The translations under genes were made by a program, and so were the position numbers. A stretch of DNA of 64,000 bases from Blasia pusilla (Eukaryota; Marchantiophyta; Marchantiopsida; Blasiales). How positions within the stretch are numbered: the stretch's first letter is position 1; every line of letters starts with the position of its first letter. The notes under the pieces are model-generated. The model worked only from the letters and a program-made list of their open reading frames with translations. It had not been told where the DNA came from and searched no databases. The stretch spans positions 38,006,001-38,070,000 of the forward strand of contig CM114271.1 in the NCBI GenBank assembly GCA_050084515.1, written 5' to 3'. This document shows positions 46,356 to 56,876 of this stretch, one piece after another.

Positions 46356-46387
46356 CAAAAGTTGCGCACATATGAGCGCAACTTTTG
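46356..46387. repeat. Perfect hairpin, 12-bp arms
   Basis: CAAAAGTTGCGC at 46356-46367 and its exact complement GCGCAACTTTTG at 46376-46387, with an 8-base loop. It lies six bases from the longer hairpin. Confidence 0.95.
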
Positions 46388-47765
46388 TCATCATGATACA
46401 GGTCTCGAGTGAAAGGCGCATGTACTGAAACCAACAAGTTACATAGACTTGGAAATTTGGTAAATGGTAAGGCTTCCTTTGCAATAAAATATGCGCTTTT
46501 GAACAAAGTCAAAAGAGCTAGATCATAAGTTTGATTTGTGGTGGCTCTGTCCTTGGCCATGGATCTGTTTTCAACATTGGCGGCCCATGCTTACTTCATG
46601 TGCTCATTTCACTTACCATGATCTATGAAGGCTAGTTAGAGATCATGCACCTTACAGTTTCTTGCACCATCCCTAGCAAAAGAGCTTTTCCCCTTACCTT
46701 GCCTACAGACTTTGCAAAATATCCTACAAGTCGTAGTCTTTACATGAAACTCTATCCAATCAAACAAGGTATACCATACATCCTTCCATGCTGATTGATT
46801 CTTCTCAATTTGATTTCATGAATAAGGATTTGACTTCTCCACTTCCCTCCCCTCCGATGACCTTGACCTGATATTGTCCTTTGAAAATTCGGGACTAACA
46901 TCCTTAGATAACATCTCATTTATAGTTCTCTTTCTCTTAGCCATATAGAGGCTACGAGAGCTTGGGACTATGATGTAAATGCTAATAGAAGGTGCAAATC
47001 ACTATATTGTAGGTTTAGCTTCTACAACTACGAAATTCAAAGGAGAAGTAAGCCGACTTAAAATGAAACCTGAAACGGACAGTAAGTGCGATTAAGAAAG
47101 TTTCAAAACACAAGGCATAAGACACTAAGACCAAGACACGGTCAACTCTTCCTTATAGAGACTTGAGCTTTTGGCCAAAGTCTTGTGAATGGAACCTAAA
47201 TGCTTGAAATTCTGAACTCTTGGAGGCATGCTTGTGAAAGCTACGTTGAGTGTGAGTGCGAGACTCTACAACAATGGACAACTGCGATTCTCCACATTGG
47301 ACATCGAGAGACCACAGAAGAGCTAGTTACAACGAGCGAACGACCCTTAGCCAAGCGTGGCGCGTAGTTAGCTTCGAGCTGTGACAACTAAGGAGTAGCG
47401 AGGAGTGATCAACAAGAACCGAGTAGCAACAACATGATAGCACTAGCCTACATTCAAGAGATAGTAATGACCACTTTGAGATTGCAGAGCACTAATATAT
47501 TACAAAAGAGCAGCGGATTGCAAAGCAATAATAGATTCAAGAGTAGCAGCAACGGCGTGAGTTGAAACCAATGTTGTGTAGGGAAAGTTTTGAATCCCCA
47601 AGGGGAAAGCATAACGAGTTGGGTATCGAAAACCTAAGAGTTTCCAATTGAGAACTTGCGAGGTAAGAACAGAGAACCTTTCAAATCTCTTGAGTCTAGG
47701 GCAAAGACACAAGGAGCCCGCGAGTTGAGAGGCGAGCTGAGAGTCTATTGAAGCACAACGAAAAT

Positions 47766-47767
<2 letters not shown>

Positions 47768-47831
<64 letters not shown>
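47768..47831. repeat. Long GA microsatellite
   Basis: About 31 uninterrupted GA dinucleotides. Perfect and long, so probably polymorphic. Confidence 0.95.
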
Positions 47832-47832
<1 letters not shown>

Positions 47833-48081
47833 CAAAATCGTCTCAAAAACTTGTCTCGATCTATACCCTCCTCCTCGCAGCCAACCTTCTCATAGAAACC
47901 ATAGCATCGTGGACCCACAAGCAAAGAAGGGCCGGAAACTTGACCAGAACAAGAGTTGAGACTATTTGCATTGCTTGCCCAAAATCATCAAATAGGTCGG
48001 CACACGACTCATTGTAGAAGTCGGGACTCGGGCCTTGCATATTTAGAGGTATTGTGGCATCCAACAACGAGAAACATACAC

Positions 48082-48084
<3 letters not shown>

Positions 48085-48121
<37 letters not shown>
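48085..48121. repeat. GA microsatellite
   Basis: About 18 GA dinucleotides without interruption. Confidence 0.95.
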
Positions 48122-48124
<3 letters not shown>

Positions 48125-48673
48125 GAAAGCAAAACATTTCCAATCGATCTCAGATTCCAAGCGCCCTAGGGGGCAAACGCAGCTCATACGACATTGATCA
48201 TACCACACCAAGCTAGACAATACCACACCACAATAACCTAGTCTGCATCAAAGCCATACCAAGATTTAAGCCAACAAGCAATTATGATGATCATTTCACA
48301 CACACCTTCATTATTACCATGTTTTAGTGATTCAAATTATTATATTATCATTGTTTCTCGCCACGAACAAGGCCGTCCTCAATATTTTCATTTCTTTTTG
48401 CTTTCACTTTTCAAGACATGTTTTGATTTATGAGGATAAAATTGTTCAGTATCATTTGCAATTTGATTTTCCCCTACAATCAATATTTCATCGAACTCAC
48501 TTTAGCGAGAACATAAAAGAAAAAAATAAATTTATTTTCTCATAGTATCCTTTATTCAAATTTATTTTGATGTTGTTTTTCACTATTACCACAATGATGT
48601 TTTCTATTCATTTACCCCATCAACGGGTCTCCATACGGCCACTACAAACATATATATTTTTCTTCCCATGTAA

Positions 48674-48835
48674 CTTATCCGCGTGTCTCCAATCGTAATT
48701 CTTCTCATGGCTTTTACAAGTACATCATCTAGCCTATCCACGTGTCTACGCTTGTGTGATTCTCTCCTACGTGTAACAGACAAATTATAGTATCTAGTTA
48801 CTAGTATGCTGCTTTCGTTATACCTATCCACGTGT
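48674..48835. promoter_or_regulatory. Repeated G-box-like CTATCCACGTGT sites
   Basis: CTATCCACGTGT occurs at 48734-48745 and 48824-48835, and a variant with CCGCGTGT at 48674-48685. CACGTG is the G-box core bound by bZIP and bHLH factors in plants. The sites lie downstream of the dioxygenase gene, so what they would control is unclear; they may simply be a decayed tandem repeat. Confidence 0.35.
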
Positions 48836-49092
48836 ACTCCATTTAAGACTGTCCAGTCTTCATCTCTCTGATCTGCCAGCGGTTTCTTCCCCCTCGAAAG
48901 GAACCGCACACTGGTTCAAGCTAAATTCATCTACGAATCTGACAGAGAAATCTGCTACACTAGACTACATTCTCTCTTGTTTCATCACTTTTGCAGCGAC
49001 TCACAAATAAGGGTGCGAAACAGGATGTATACGACGACGACGTGATTACCGTCTTCTAACAGAAACGATTCTCTTCATTGCACCGGCGAGTT

Positions 49093-51031
49093 TCACTTCA
49101 CCAGGGAGGCCAAGACTTTTCGAGGAGACGAGCAGGGATTTCTTGCATGTAAGACAGCCATGTTGTCGACGAGAAGCACGTCTCCTTCTTTCCATTGGAA
49201 CTGGGCTCGCATCTCCCACATTATCTTATAAACCGCGCGCCTCTGCTGCGAGTCGATGTAAGTGTCATCTCCAAAGGTCGCTCTAGGGATCGTTGCTGCA
49301 AGATCCTTGTCGTCCTCGTGTACATCGTTGATCTCTTCTGGTAAATCCAGTACCAAGTAGTTGTAGAACAACTTTCGTTGATGAGTTGCATCCCACCTGA
49401 TTCCGGGCACCGGGCCTGTAACTAGAACTCCTCCTCCGTGGCCTGGGAGCCATTCCATCTTCAAATTTGAGTCTTTTCCTTTGGCAATCCTTCAGCAGTA
49501 CACAATCATAATCAGGGAAACCGCACTGACTGTTGTTAAAACGACCCAAAACGTTAACGAGAATGGACACGTTAGTTTCCTTCGCGAGCAGTGTCTGGAA
49601 TGGGTGCCCAAAACTCCAATCAAGCGCTAAATCTTGGCCAAGAGGCGGTTTATTTTCCTCTGGGGCTAGGAGTTTGCTCTAAGCGTGAGCTGGCTGGATA
49701 AAGTTACTTTCAACTGTGGGAATAATTACGAATTTTGTAAATGGGGATCTACAGACAGCGCAGCGACTGTAATTGTGAGTGAACACTGGAATTCTGATGG
49801 AGAAATGAGAATTCTGCCCGAGTATTAGCAGGGTTGATAGACAAAAACTAAACTTGTGTAGACATATTAGAACAACCAAAAATGTGAACTCGGGGTTCCG
49901 AAACATGAAAATTGGAGCCCCCAATTCTGGCGACAAGTTGGGGTTGTCGCCTGAATATGAAAGCCCTCACCCTTTTAGAGTTGAAGCCAGATGGTTTGGA
50001 TAAGGCGCAACCATTGTGTATCATTGAGAACTTTTCAGTCCAGATTTTCCCCGAAGGGAGGGAAAAATGGATGACAGGCGAAGGACATTCGAGGACTTCA
50101 GTTTCTCCTCTTGCCAGAAATGTTGAGATACATGTATGGCATGGCGCACATGGAAACCGTGGAAGAAAACTTACTGATTCTCAACTTCCAGCTTGTCTGT
50201 CGTGTTGAAGAAGGACTTCCAGTTGCGATTAAGGTATGATTCAGGAACATCTTTATCTCCAAAAAAAGTGTTATATATGACCCCTTTTTCTTCCAAATTC
50301 CTTAGGAACTGTGGCATCTCCTTCTCCAAACGCTCCACCACTAAATGACTCCACAGCAGAGGAGTCTCTCCACCGGTGTCCTTGATCGGAGCTTTTTCGC
50401 AAAAGAAGAAAAGTTTGGAGGGAGGATCGAGCATCTGCACAGATTATTCATTTGGATGCCAATTGTTAGACCCGAAAATGGTTCAAAGGTAAACTCAACA
50501 GTAGATCGACCTTCGCAGCCTCAATAACTACTTCCTACTTTTCTTCTGATGAAGATGAAGATCAAGTATTACAGTCCGAATTTTGGCCTCCCCGACTGTT
50601 CACGGATTACCAAAGCCAACTTAATTTCTTGAGCTGCCATGGGCTGAAGTCCGGAGGGAAATGACCTGTGCCATTTCGTGGTGGAACCCTATGTACTGAT
50701 TAAGGGGTGCTTCATTGGCATTGGAGACTCGACCAACAATATGCGAACGCTTCCCCAGGCCCCTCGTGTACGGGCGTTCCTCGTAACCAAAAGCTTCAAC
50801 TATGGTGTTGAAGTCGCTCGCCGATTTCAAATCACACCCACGCAATAGCACCGCCCCGCTGCGATGAAGGTGCTCCTCTATCAACCCTTTCTTGAGCTTT
50901 ATCCAGGCCGAAAGCTCCTGGACGTCCATCGGACTGGAGGCCTGCAGTACTTGAGGAAGCGGTCCGAGACCTTCAACGAATTTCTGCCCCTCTATCTGCA
51001 CTTCTGTGAAATCGTTCGCCATCGGTCCCAT
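49093..51031 (-). CDS. TfdA/TauD-type Fe(II)/2-oxoglutarate dioxygenase (clavaminate synthase-like)
   Basis: Three exons on the minus strand: 51031-50666, 50434-50175 and 49489-49093, joined in frame to 340 residues, close to the 330 or so of the Arabidopsis clavaminate synthase-like protein At3g21360. Introns have GT-AG ends: donor GTCATT at 50665, acceptor CTGTGCAG before 50434, donor GTAAGT at 50174, acceptor CTGAAG before 49489. Exon 1 ends LNQYIGFHHEMAQ, carrying the first metal His and Glu (HxE). Exon 2 has PSKLFFFCEKAP, TGGETPLLWSHLV and ERLEKEMPQFL. Exon 3 has LKMEWLPG, GDVLLVDNMAVLHARNP (the distal metal His) and PRKVLASLVK, with the Arg that binds 2-oxoglutarate. No stop or shift is seen. 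The start is the first ATG at 51031; a second in-frame ATG lies at 51022. Substrate unknown; expected soluble. Confidence 0.82.
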
Positions 51032-52762
51032 TGCACTCCAGTAGGTCTACGGCGTTCCAGAAGCAAGCTGAAGTCGCCAATTGCCTGCGTCCTAAGTCGC
51101 CCAATTCGATTCAAAGTTCAGGGGAGCGTACAACAGCTTCACGGATGTGGAAGTCCTGATGAGAATTGACCGCAGCACAGCAAGGTCGACAAGAGAGGCG
51201 CAGCACTATGTCTTGCGACGACGAAAATCCTCTCGGTCGCCTCGCTTCCTAGCGAGCCACCTATCCCTTCCGATCCCAACGAAGAGAAAGAAAGCGCAGT
51301 GCAACAGTAATGCAGCGGTAGAGAGTTGTAGATCTCCACGAACACTGCAGCGACTGAAACAGCGACTGAAACACTTCCTATCGTTGGCGATTGTGGTGGT
51401 AGAGCAACTGGCGAAGTCAATATGTACACTTCTGGAAGGAGATTTTTAGTAAGTACTACCTTTAGGAAAGTGATCTTTTTCTTAAGTGCTCATATTAGAG
51501 TCTAATTGGGAACGTCCGTTCTGAATGGATAGATTCTGGGGAATCATGTGGGATTATTTCCTTGAATGTTTTCTCCCAAAGATTTATTGTTTGGACACAC
51601 TCTCGTATTGTCTTTTATTATTTTTAAAAAAAATATGAAATAAATTCTCTATTTCATTGCATTTTATTTTTATTTAATTCATGATATTTTAATGATTAAA
51701 ATCTTCCCCTTTTCTACTTCTTAGTTTAATATAGGCCCAAAGGGTAAATGATATCTCCTCATTAAGTATAAAATTAAAATCTTCTAAAATATGAAAACAT
51801 GTTTAAATATAATAAATAAAATTACAAAGAAAATTTAATAAAAAAATATTTCCATCTTCATACTTTCCATATTTCCCAAGGATAATCCTAGAGGAGGCTT
51901 AGAGACATTTCCTTAATTGACTTCTTGGACAACTTTCATAACTTGCTCATATTCGCATGTCTTAGAAGTTAGCAAAAGCCCATAATAGTAAGAATCCATG
52001 AAGGATGAAGTTGAAATTTCTATTTCGAAACTAATTCAACTCTTCATCTCCAACTCCAAATCACTATCTATACAATTTTATGCAAAAACATGCATTCAAA
52101 TTTTTTCAAGGGGTGCAATATCTGTCCATAAGATTGTACAAATAAGCCATTTTCAAGAAGTTTTTTTATATGTTTTTTACAGAAATGGGTTGTATGGGAA
52201 AATGTGTGGATCGAGAGGAACCTCATACTTATATATATTACAGAGATATAAACAAAAACTCATTCTATCTAATATGATTAATCATTTGATAGATATAATA
52301 CATATTCAGAGGTCTTGCCAGCTCTTCCCCTAGGTGTAGTCATGTGTGCCCCCTCTCAAAGAGGAATAGTCCTTTCCAACACAACATTGGCTTCACCGTC
52401 ATTTATGTCTTGTGTTGGTTGTGTTGAAAATATCTCCTAATCTCTCTCAAAAAATCCAAAAAATTCTTGTTGCATTCGGCTAGGAAAATGGTATGTTTGT
52501 GGATATCTCCCTTCCATCCTTTGAGGAATATCTTATTTTAAGAAAGGTGGCAAAATCAATTCGAGTCTACTCAAAATAAGATCATCCACCAATGGATTTC
52601 AATGATTTTTTAGGACAAGTTATCGAGTTTTATTTAGGACATCCCATACTTCTTATGGATTCAACCTCTATTCAAAGAAGAAGTTTTCTGCCTCTCGATT
52701 TTAGAGATCTATGACAATTGCGTGAATAAGCTCTCCTCGATTGTACATGTAAATAAAGCGGA
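51032..52762. other. Upstream region of the dioxygenase gene and AT-rich spacer
   Basis: The first 400 bp should contain the promoter and leader of the minus-strand dioxygenase; about 130 bp of it is also found at the start of the inverted pseudogene copy. From 51.45 kb on the sequence is very AT-rich with no coding signal; the 111-codon frame at 51998 has no family match. Confidence 0.5.
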
Positions 52763-52978
52763 CTAGTAAGGTGCCCATGCAATGCTCGGGAAATAAAAAA
52801 GTGTTTGAAGAGCTAGTGTATAGCACGTGAAGGGAAGAGATTAATGATGCTTCAAATAAATTCGAACTTTTTTCTTACTGCCAACAGCATGTGAAACATT
52901 TTCTTGTTGCCCAATTGGCACGTGTCAAGTAGTGAGGTGTTTGCAAATCAAGAAGGCACTCTCCCATAATAATATAGA
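52763..52978 (-). mobile_element. Helitron-like miniature element
   Basis: In minus orientation the 216-bp block begins TCTATATTATTAT after an A and ends CTAG before a T, the A/T insertion and TC...CTRR ends of plant Helitrons. Just inside the 3' end is an imperfect hairpin (CCCGAGCATTGCATGGGC). No coding capacity, so it would need a Helitron helicase elsewhere. The same 5' end type (ATCTATATTAGTATTGG) occurs at about 62786 and 3' end types near 21008 and 21180. Confidence 0.6.
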
Positions 52979-53869
52979 TGAGCCACAAACGCATTTCCTG
53001 ATCAATTCTTAGTTGACGTGGGATCTCTCCGTGAACCATCCCATCAATGTTCACTTAAGGATTATAATTGGATCGAGGGCTACAATGTCCCAAACTGGTG
53101 AAATTATCTTGCTCTTGGGTTTGCTTGCAATATGAAGGTTGTGCATTATTACTAGGCGCATAGAAAGATATGTCATAAAGGTGAAACAATCTTCCTCACC
53201 AAGGTTGTCTACAAGTTGGACATCTATATGATCGTAACATAGCCTTCTGAAGGCAATATGGATGCCAATAACAAGCTCTATATGTGCTTGTCATGTAGCA
53301 ACTTTCTATGGCAATGGGATTCAAGCAAATCATGCATTTTGGGCCAATTGCTTGGCGTAAGGGCCTCTCGTTCAACTACAGCAATTGCCTTCATCCAATC
53401 ACGCATATCTTACTCTTGTCTGCTCGGATTGAGAGGTGTTGGTGCCAACAACAAAGAAGCATAGTTGGCAATATTTGGATCCACTACATTGTCCCATCTA
53501 GAGCGTACAGCAGCAACCACAATTGGTCGATAGGTAGAAATAAGATCATATCAACCTCTTTCACGAGACGAACTTCAAGTAGAGTTGTCTCGAGGGTGAG
53601 CTCTCCCATGTTGCCCCTTGCTCTCCATTACCCTAGTTCATCTATTTCTTGTTGTCATCTTATCATGATGGATTCATATGCCCTCCTCCATTGCTCTGTA
53701 TGGTCTACCATTAATTACAACTTTTTGAATTTTGTGGAGCTCATCTCTAGAAATTAATTTGTTCATGATTCTCCACATCTCTCTTTTTAGTCTCTCATGC
53801 TCCTTAGACAACTACTAGTGATTTCCCTTCAAAATGTTAAATTTGGCTTCCAAATCAAAAGTGCGTTGG
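52979..53869. other. Unassigned, possibly old coding sequence
   Basis: On the minus strand several frames read as protein-like pieces, such as CFTFMTYLSMRLVIMHNLHI and a Cys-rich stretch near 53300, but each is short and broken. I could not assign them to a family. Confidence 0.35.
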
Positions 53870-54403
53870 GAAACCTCTGGATAGTACGTCGAGAACCGCC
53901 TCTCCAAATAGTCGCATACCTCAACGTATCTCGATGTTGCGCGATCGCCAAGTTCTCAAGCGCCATGGGCATCACTCTCTGAAACAACTCAGCCCTCTCA
54001 GAACATGCTCCCATCCATACATCAGGGTCATTAAGGTTCAACACCTCACTAGTATCTCAACGAATGGCCGAAGGTAAATCTGCTCACGGCCATAAATCAA
54101 CAAATACGATGAGAAAGACGCTAAGGATGCCTGCTTGCTGAATATGTATCCTATCGCCCACCATGGCAACTAAAGGTCCCAATCAACTAGGTGACCTCTC
54201 TACAAGCCATACCTGTGTAGTCCTCTCTTCACCATCTGCACAACCCGCTCTGCTAGTCTATCCGCCTCAAGATGATCTCGTGAAGTAGTGCGGTGGTTGA
54301 TTAGTGCCTGATCACACAAGGCCTGGAACTCTGTACCCTGGTCTGTCAACACCTCAGTTGGTGCACCGTAATGACTCAACACTTGATCTAGGAAGGCATA
54401 CGC

Positions 54404-55671
54404 TGTCGTGTCGAGAATCTTTCTTCGAGCAAGGGCGGGCCTTCTAGCTGCGGTAGATGCGGTCGATGCAAGGTGAACTCTCTAATAAGTTCTCCTTTTT
54501 CAATACAAAATTATGATGTACACTCTCCATTCTCTCACGACAGGTATCACAAATGGAAGTGCCGAGGCGATCACTTCTTCGTAACATCGGACCGAAATTC
54601 CTAACTATAAAATCCTATAAACTATTTTACGTTTGTACACGAGGAAGATAGCACAACTAGTGTTAAACCCTACTTGACCAGGCCTATTGACATCCATGGA
54701 TCGCTATATAAGGACATACAAAGTACAATCCCATGTCCTTCCATATGTGACGATAGGAAGAATCACCGGAGTTGGAGATTGCATGACCTGGTTCATGAAC
54801 GCCTCCCCAAAGTGATAAACTAAATAGCGAGTGAACCAGTGCCTATCTACAAAGAGTACCTTGACATGGTAAGGATTGAGGAAAGGAAAGTCGGGCACAG
54901 CTCGTGCTCCACCCCTATCCATGCTTGACACACATTCTCTACTCTCCTCAAGAATGGGTTTTGGCGGAGTTATTCTCCCAAGAGGGATAATCCACTCTCA
55001 TTGGGAAGTAACAAGCCAAAACTTCCGCTATTTTAGTATGACTAAACTCCTCTACGGTGACAAACCTCTCCCCCCACACACACACACCACACTCTAGAAA
55101 TCTCTCAAAGAATAGACCATAGTCAAGTTACTCTCCCAAGAGGGGTGATCCACTCTCATTGGAAGAGCAAGCAATCCCAAAGCCACACACTCAAGAGAGA
55201 CACGAGAGACTCAAGATGTGGAATAGAAGGTGATGAACCCTTGAAGGTCCCTCCTCTTTATATACTCACAAGGGATCCACAAGAGTACGAAATAGAGCTT
55301 ATCTTATCTTGTGCCACATGGCTTCCTCTCAAGGCTTAGCCAATCACATTTTGACACAAGTAGATTTCCTCTTATCTCTTCCAAAATATCCTCTTTTACC
55401 CACATGATATTTTCCAAATTACCCCAACTAACCTAGCCACCAACCAAGACTACTTTTGCTTTTCATTAAAGCAACTACTTTACTTTTATAAAGTCATCTT
55501 TTATTTATTACCTCCTTTTCCTAAAGTTGGGCCCGCATAAAAGAGGCGCCATAAAGAGGTTTAAACATAAGAATCTCCTTTTTCTAAGCCAATTTACTTA
55601 ATACTAATGAAACTCTATCTAACACTTAATGACGAAGGAGTTTACACACTGGTTGATTTTACTATACGACA
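54404..55671 (-). repeat. Solo LTR nested in Ty3 integrase
   Basis: This 1268-bp block is about 98-99 percent identical by eye to the 5' LTR at 9272-10547. It has perfect ends TGTCGT and ACGACA and no internal gag or pol, so it is a solo LTR left by recombination between the two LTRs of a full insertion. Confidence 0.9.
55255..55264 (-). promoter_or_regulatory. Candidate LTR TATA box, solo copy
   Basis: Minus-strand TATATAAAGA, the same position as in the 9.3-10.5 kb LTR. If still active it would drive transcription leftward into the remaining Ty3 integrase. Confidence 0.45.
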
Positions 55672-56876
55672 ACGCTACACCCTCACTCGCTTTGTCACGC
55701 AATGCAACCAACTCTATCCACTTCGAGAAGTGCTCGACCATCACCAACACATAACGACTATGGCGCTCCGTCAAAGGCAAAGGTCCTACAAAATCCAAAC
55801 TCCATCCGTAACCTAAACCCATGATCAGAAGTGGATGCAACTATGGAGTTGGAGCATTAAACAATGCTCGGACTCGATCACATACCATGCATCTGGCAAC
55901 AAACTGTTGAACGTCAGTGTGTATGCCTCGCCACCAATATTGAATAGGGAGCGGAGCAAGCTATATGTCCACTTCACTCCAAAATGATCCAACTCCTTAT
56001 GGGCATGACGCACCAAACATGCTCTTTGCAAAGGATGAGGCACTACACGCACTCAACCATCCTCCCACACTCGCAACAGATGTGTGCCCTCCCACCGGAA
56101 CTGTCTGGCTCACTGTAGGATCCGATCCCGCTCTCTAGCACCCACTATGCTCACGTTGCTGCCAGTACGTAGCTACTCCAAGACCGCTCCATCGTCCTGA
56201 ATGTCTCGGCCACCTGTTGTCTCCTTATCGACCTCTGGATCTAAGGACTCTCCATCAGACCTCACCATTGAAGTCTCAGAAATGTGGCTCTCCATAGCCA
56301 ACAAGCCCAAATAGGCTGAAGCATATATGCCATCTTGATACCAACTCTTCGTCACTCTCACCATGCCAACGAGCTCGAGTCGCATCTTGCTGACTCGGGC
56401 ATGGGTTACGGCTCAAACCATCTGCATCCTGGTTGAGCGTCCCAGGTCTATGCGCCACCTGGAAGTCATACTCCAACAACAAAAGAGCCCATCTTGCAAG
56501 CTTCCTTATAAGCTTGTCGGACTCCATCAACCACTTAAGTGGTTGATGATGAATAATGATGGTAAAGGGATTGCCGAGTAGATAACATCTGAAATGTGCG
56601 ACAGCCCACACTACAGCCAAGCACTCACCCTCATACGAGCTATACTTTGCCTCTGCATCATTTTTCGAGCGACTAGCATAAGCCACCACAAACTCTCTAC
56701 CATCATCGTCATGCTGGGTAAGCACGGCTCCAAGCCCCAACATGCTCCAATCGATATGCGACTGGAAAGGACGCCCCTTGATCAGTCTCCTCAATATGGG
56801 CGTAGATGTCAATCTGTCCTTGAGCATCTAAAATGCTCTCTCTTGCTCATCCCCCCAGTGCCACTCCTGATCCACT

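Larger units (their letters stand above)
44889..46944 (-). pseudogene. hAT-like DUF4371 gene, copy 2
   Basis: Starting at ATG 46944 (MAKRKRTINEML) the minus strand repeats copy 1 with many stops: WKDVWYTLFDWIEFHV, GKGKSSFARDGA, LALLTLFKSAYFIAKEALPF, FFGIMIDEST (about 46260), then LSIHCVTHRTNLAPLT (CxxH motif, about 45985), a shared KRYKKIHQLSRWQAVTTLCD, and beyond the point where copy 1 stops, LLILANICRVKCVSTTICKR and MMKIKNRNRLMTSHLDAVLR, the hAT C-terminal dimerisation domain (45080-44950). Two perfect hairpins interrupt the coding sequence at 46293-46387. Not functional. Confidence 0.85.
46945..49092. other. Spacer with GA microsatellites, no gene recognised
   Basis: Upstream flank of DUF4371 copy 2, two long GA runs, and an AT-rich part from 48.2 to 48.6 kb. 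The open frames across the GA runs encode only Arg-Glu or Ser-Leu repeats. A 101-codon minus frame at 48604-48909 has no family resemblance and contains the repeated CTATCCACGTGT motif listed separately. Confidence 0.5.
54400..55675. repeat. Target site duplication ACGC around the solo LTR
   Basis: ACGC lies on both sides of the LTR, at 54400-54403 and 55672-55675. Removing the LTR and one ACGC restores an uninterrupted integrase reading frame across the site. Confidence 0.85.
53870..56876 (-). mobile_element. Ty3/gypsy pol, copy 2, interrupted by a solo LTR
   Basis: Minus-strand Ty3 of the same family as copy 1. Reading leftward from 56876: WHWGDEQER, RNase H with intact first Asp (IDWSMLGLGAVLTQHDDDG), LKWLMESDKLIRKLARWALL, the linker, integrase zinc region (HKELDHFGVKWTYSLL), LDFVGPLPLTERHSRYVLVM and DKASEGVA; there the solo LTR 54404-55671 interrupts. 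Integrase then resumes with VLSHYGAPTEVLTDQGTEF, DHLEADRLAERVV and DPDVWMGACSERAELF, ending at about 53870 before the last integrase strands and the PHD region. Stops and shifts are present but fewer than in copy 1. Reverse transcriptase is missing, cut at an inversion junction at 56876. Confidence 0.85.

Noticed and set aside
47500-48226. Open frames across the GA microsatellites
   Set aside because: They encode only Arg-Glu or Ser-Leu runs and are produced by the dinucleotide repeat.
53220-53420. RING-like Cys/His pattern on the minus strand (CMICLNP ... CPTC)
   Set aside because: The spacing is not a clear C3HC4 or RING-H2 arrangement and the frame is broken nearby; another frame over the same bases looks equally protein-like.
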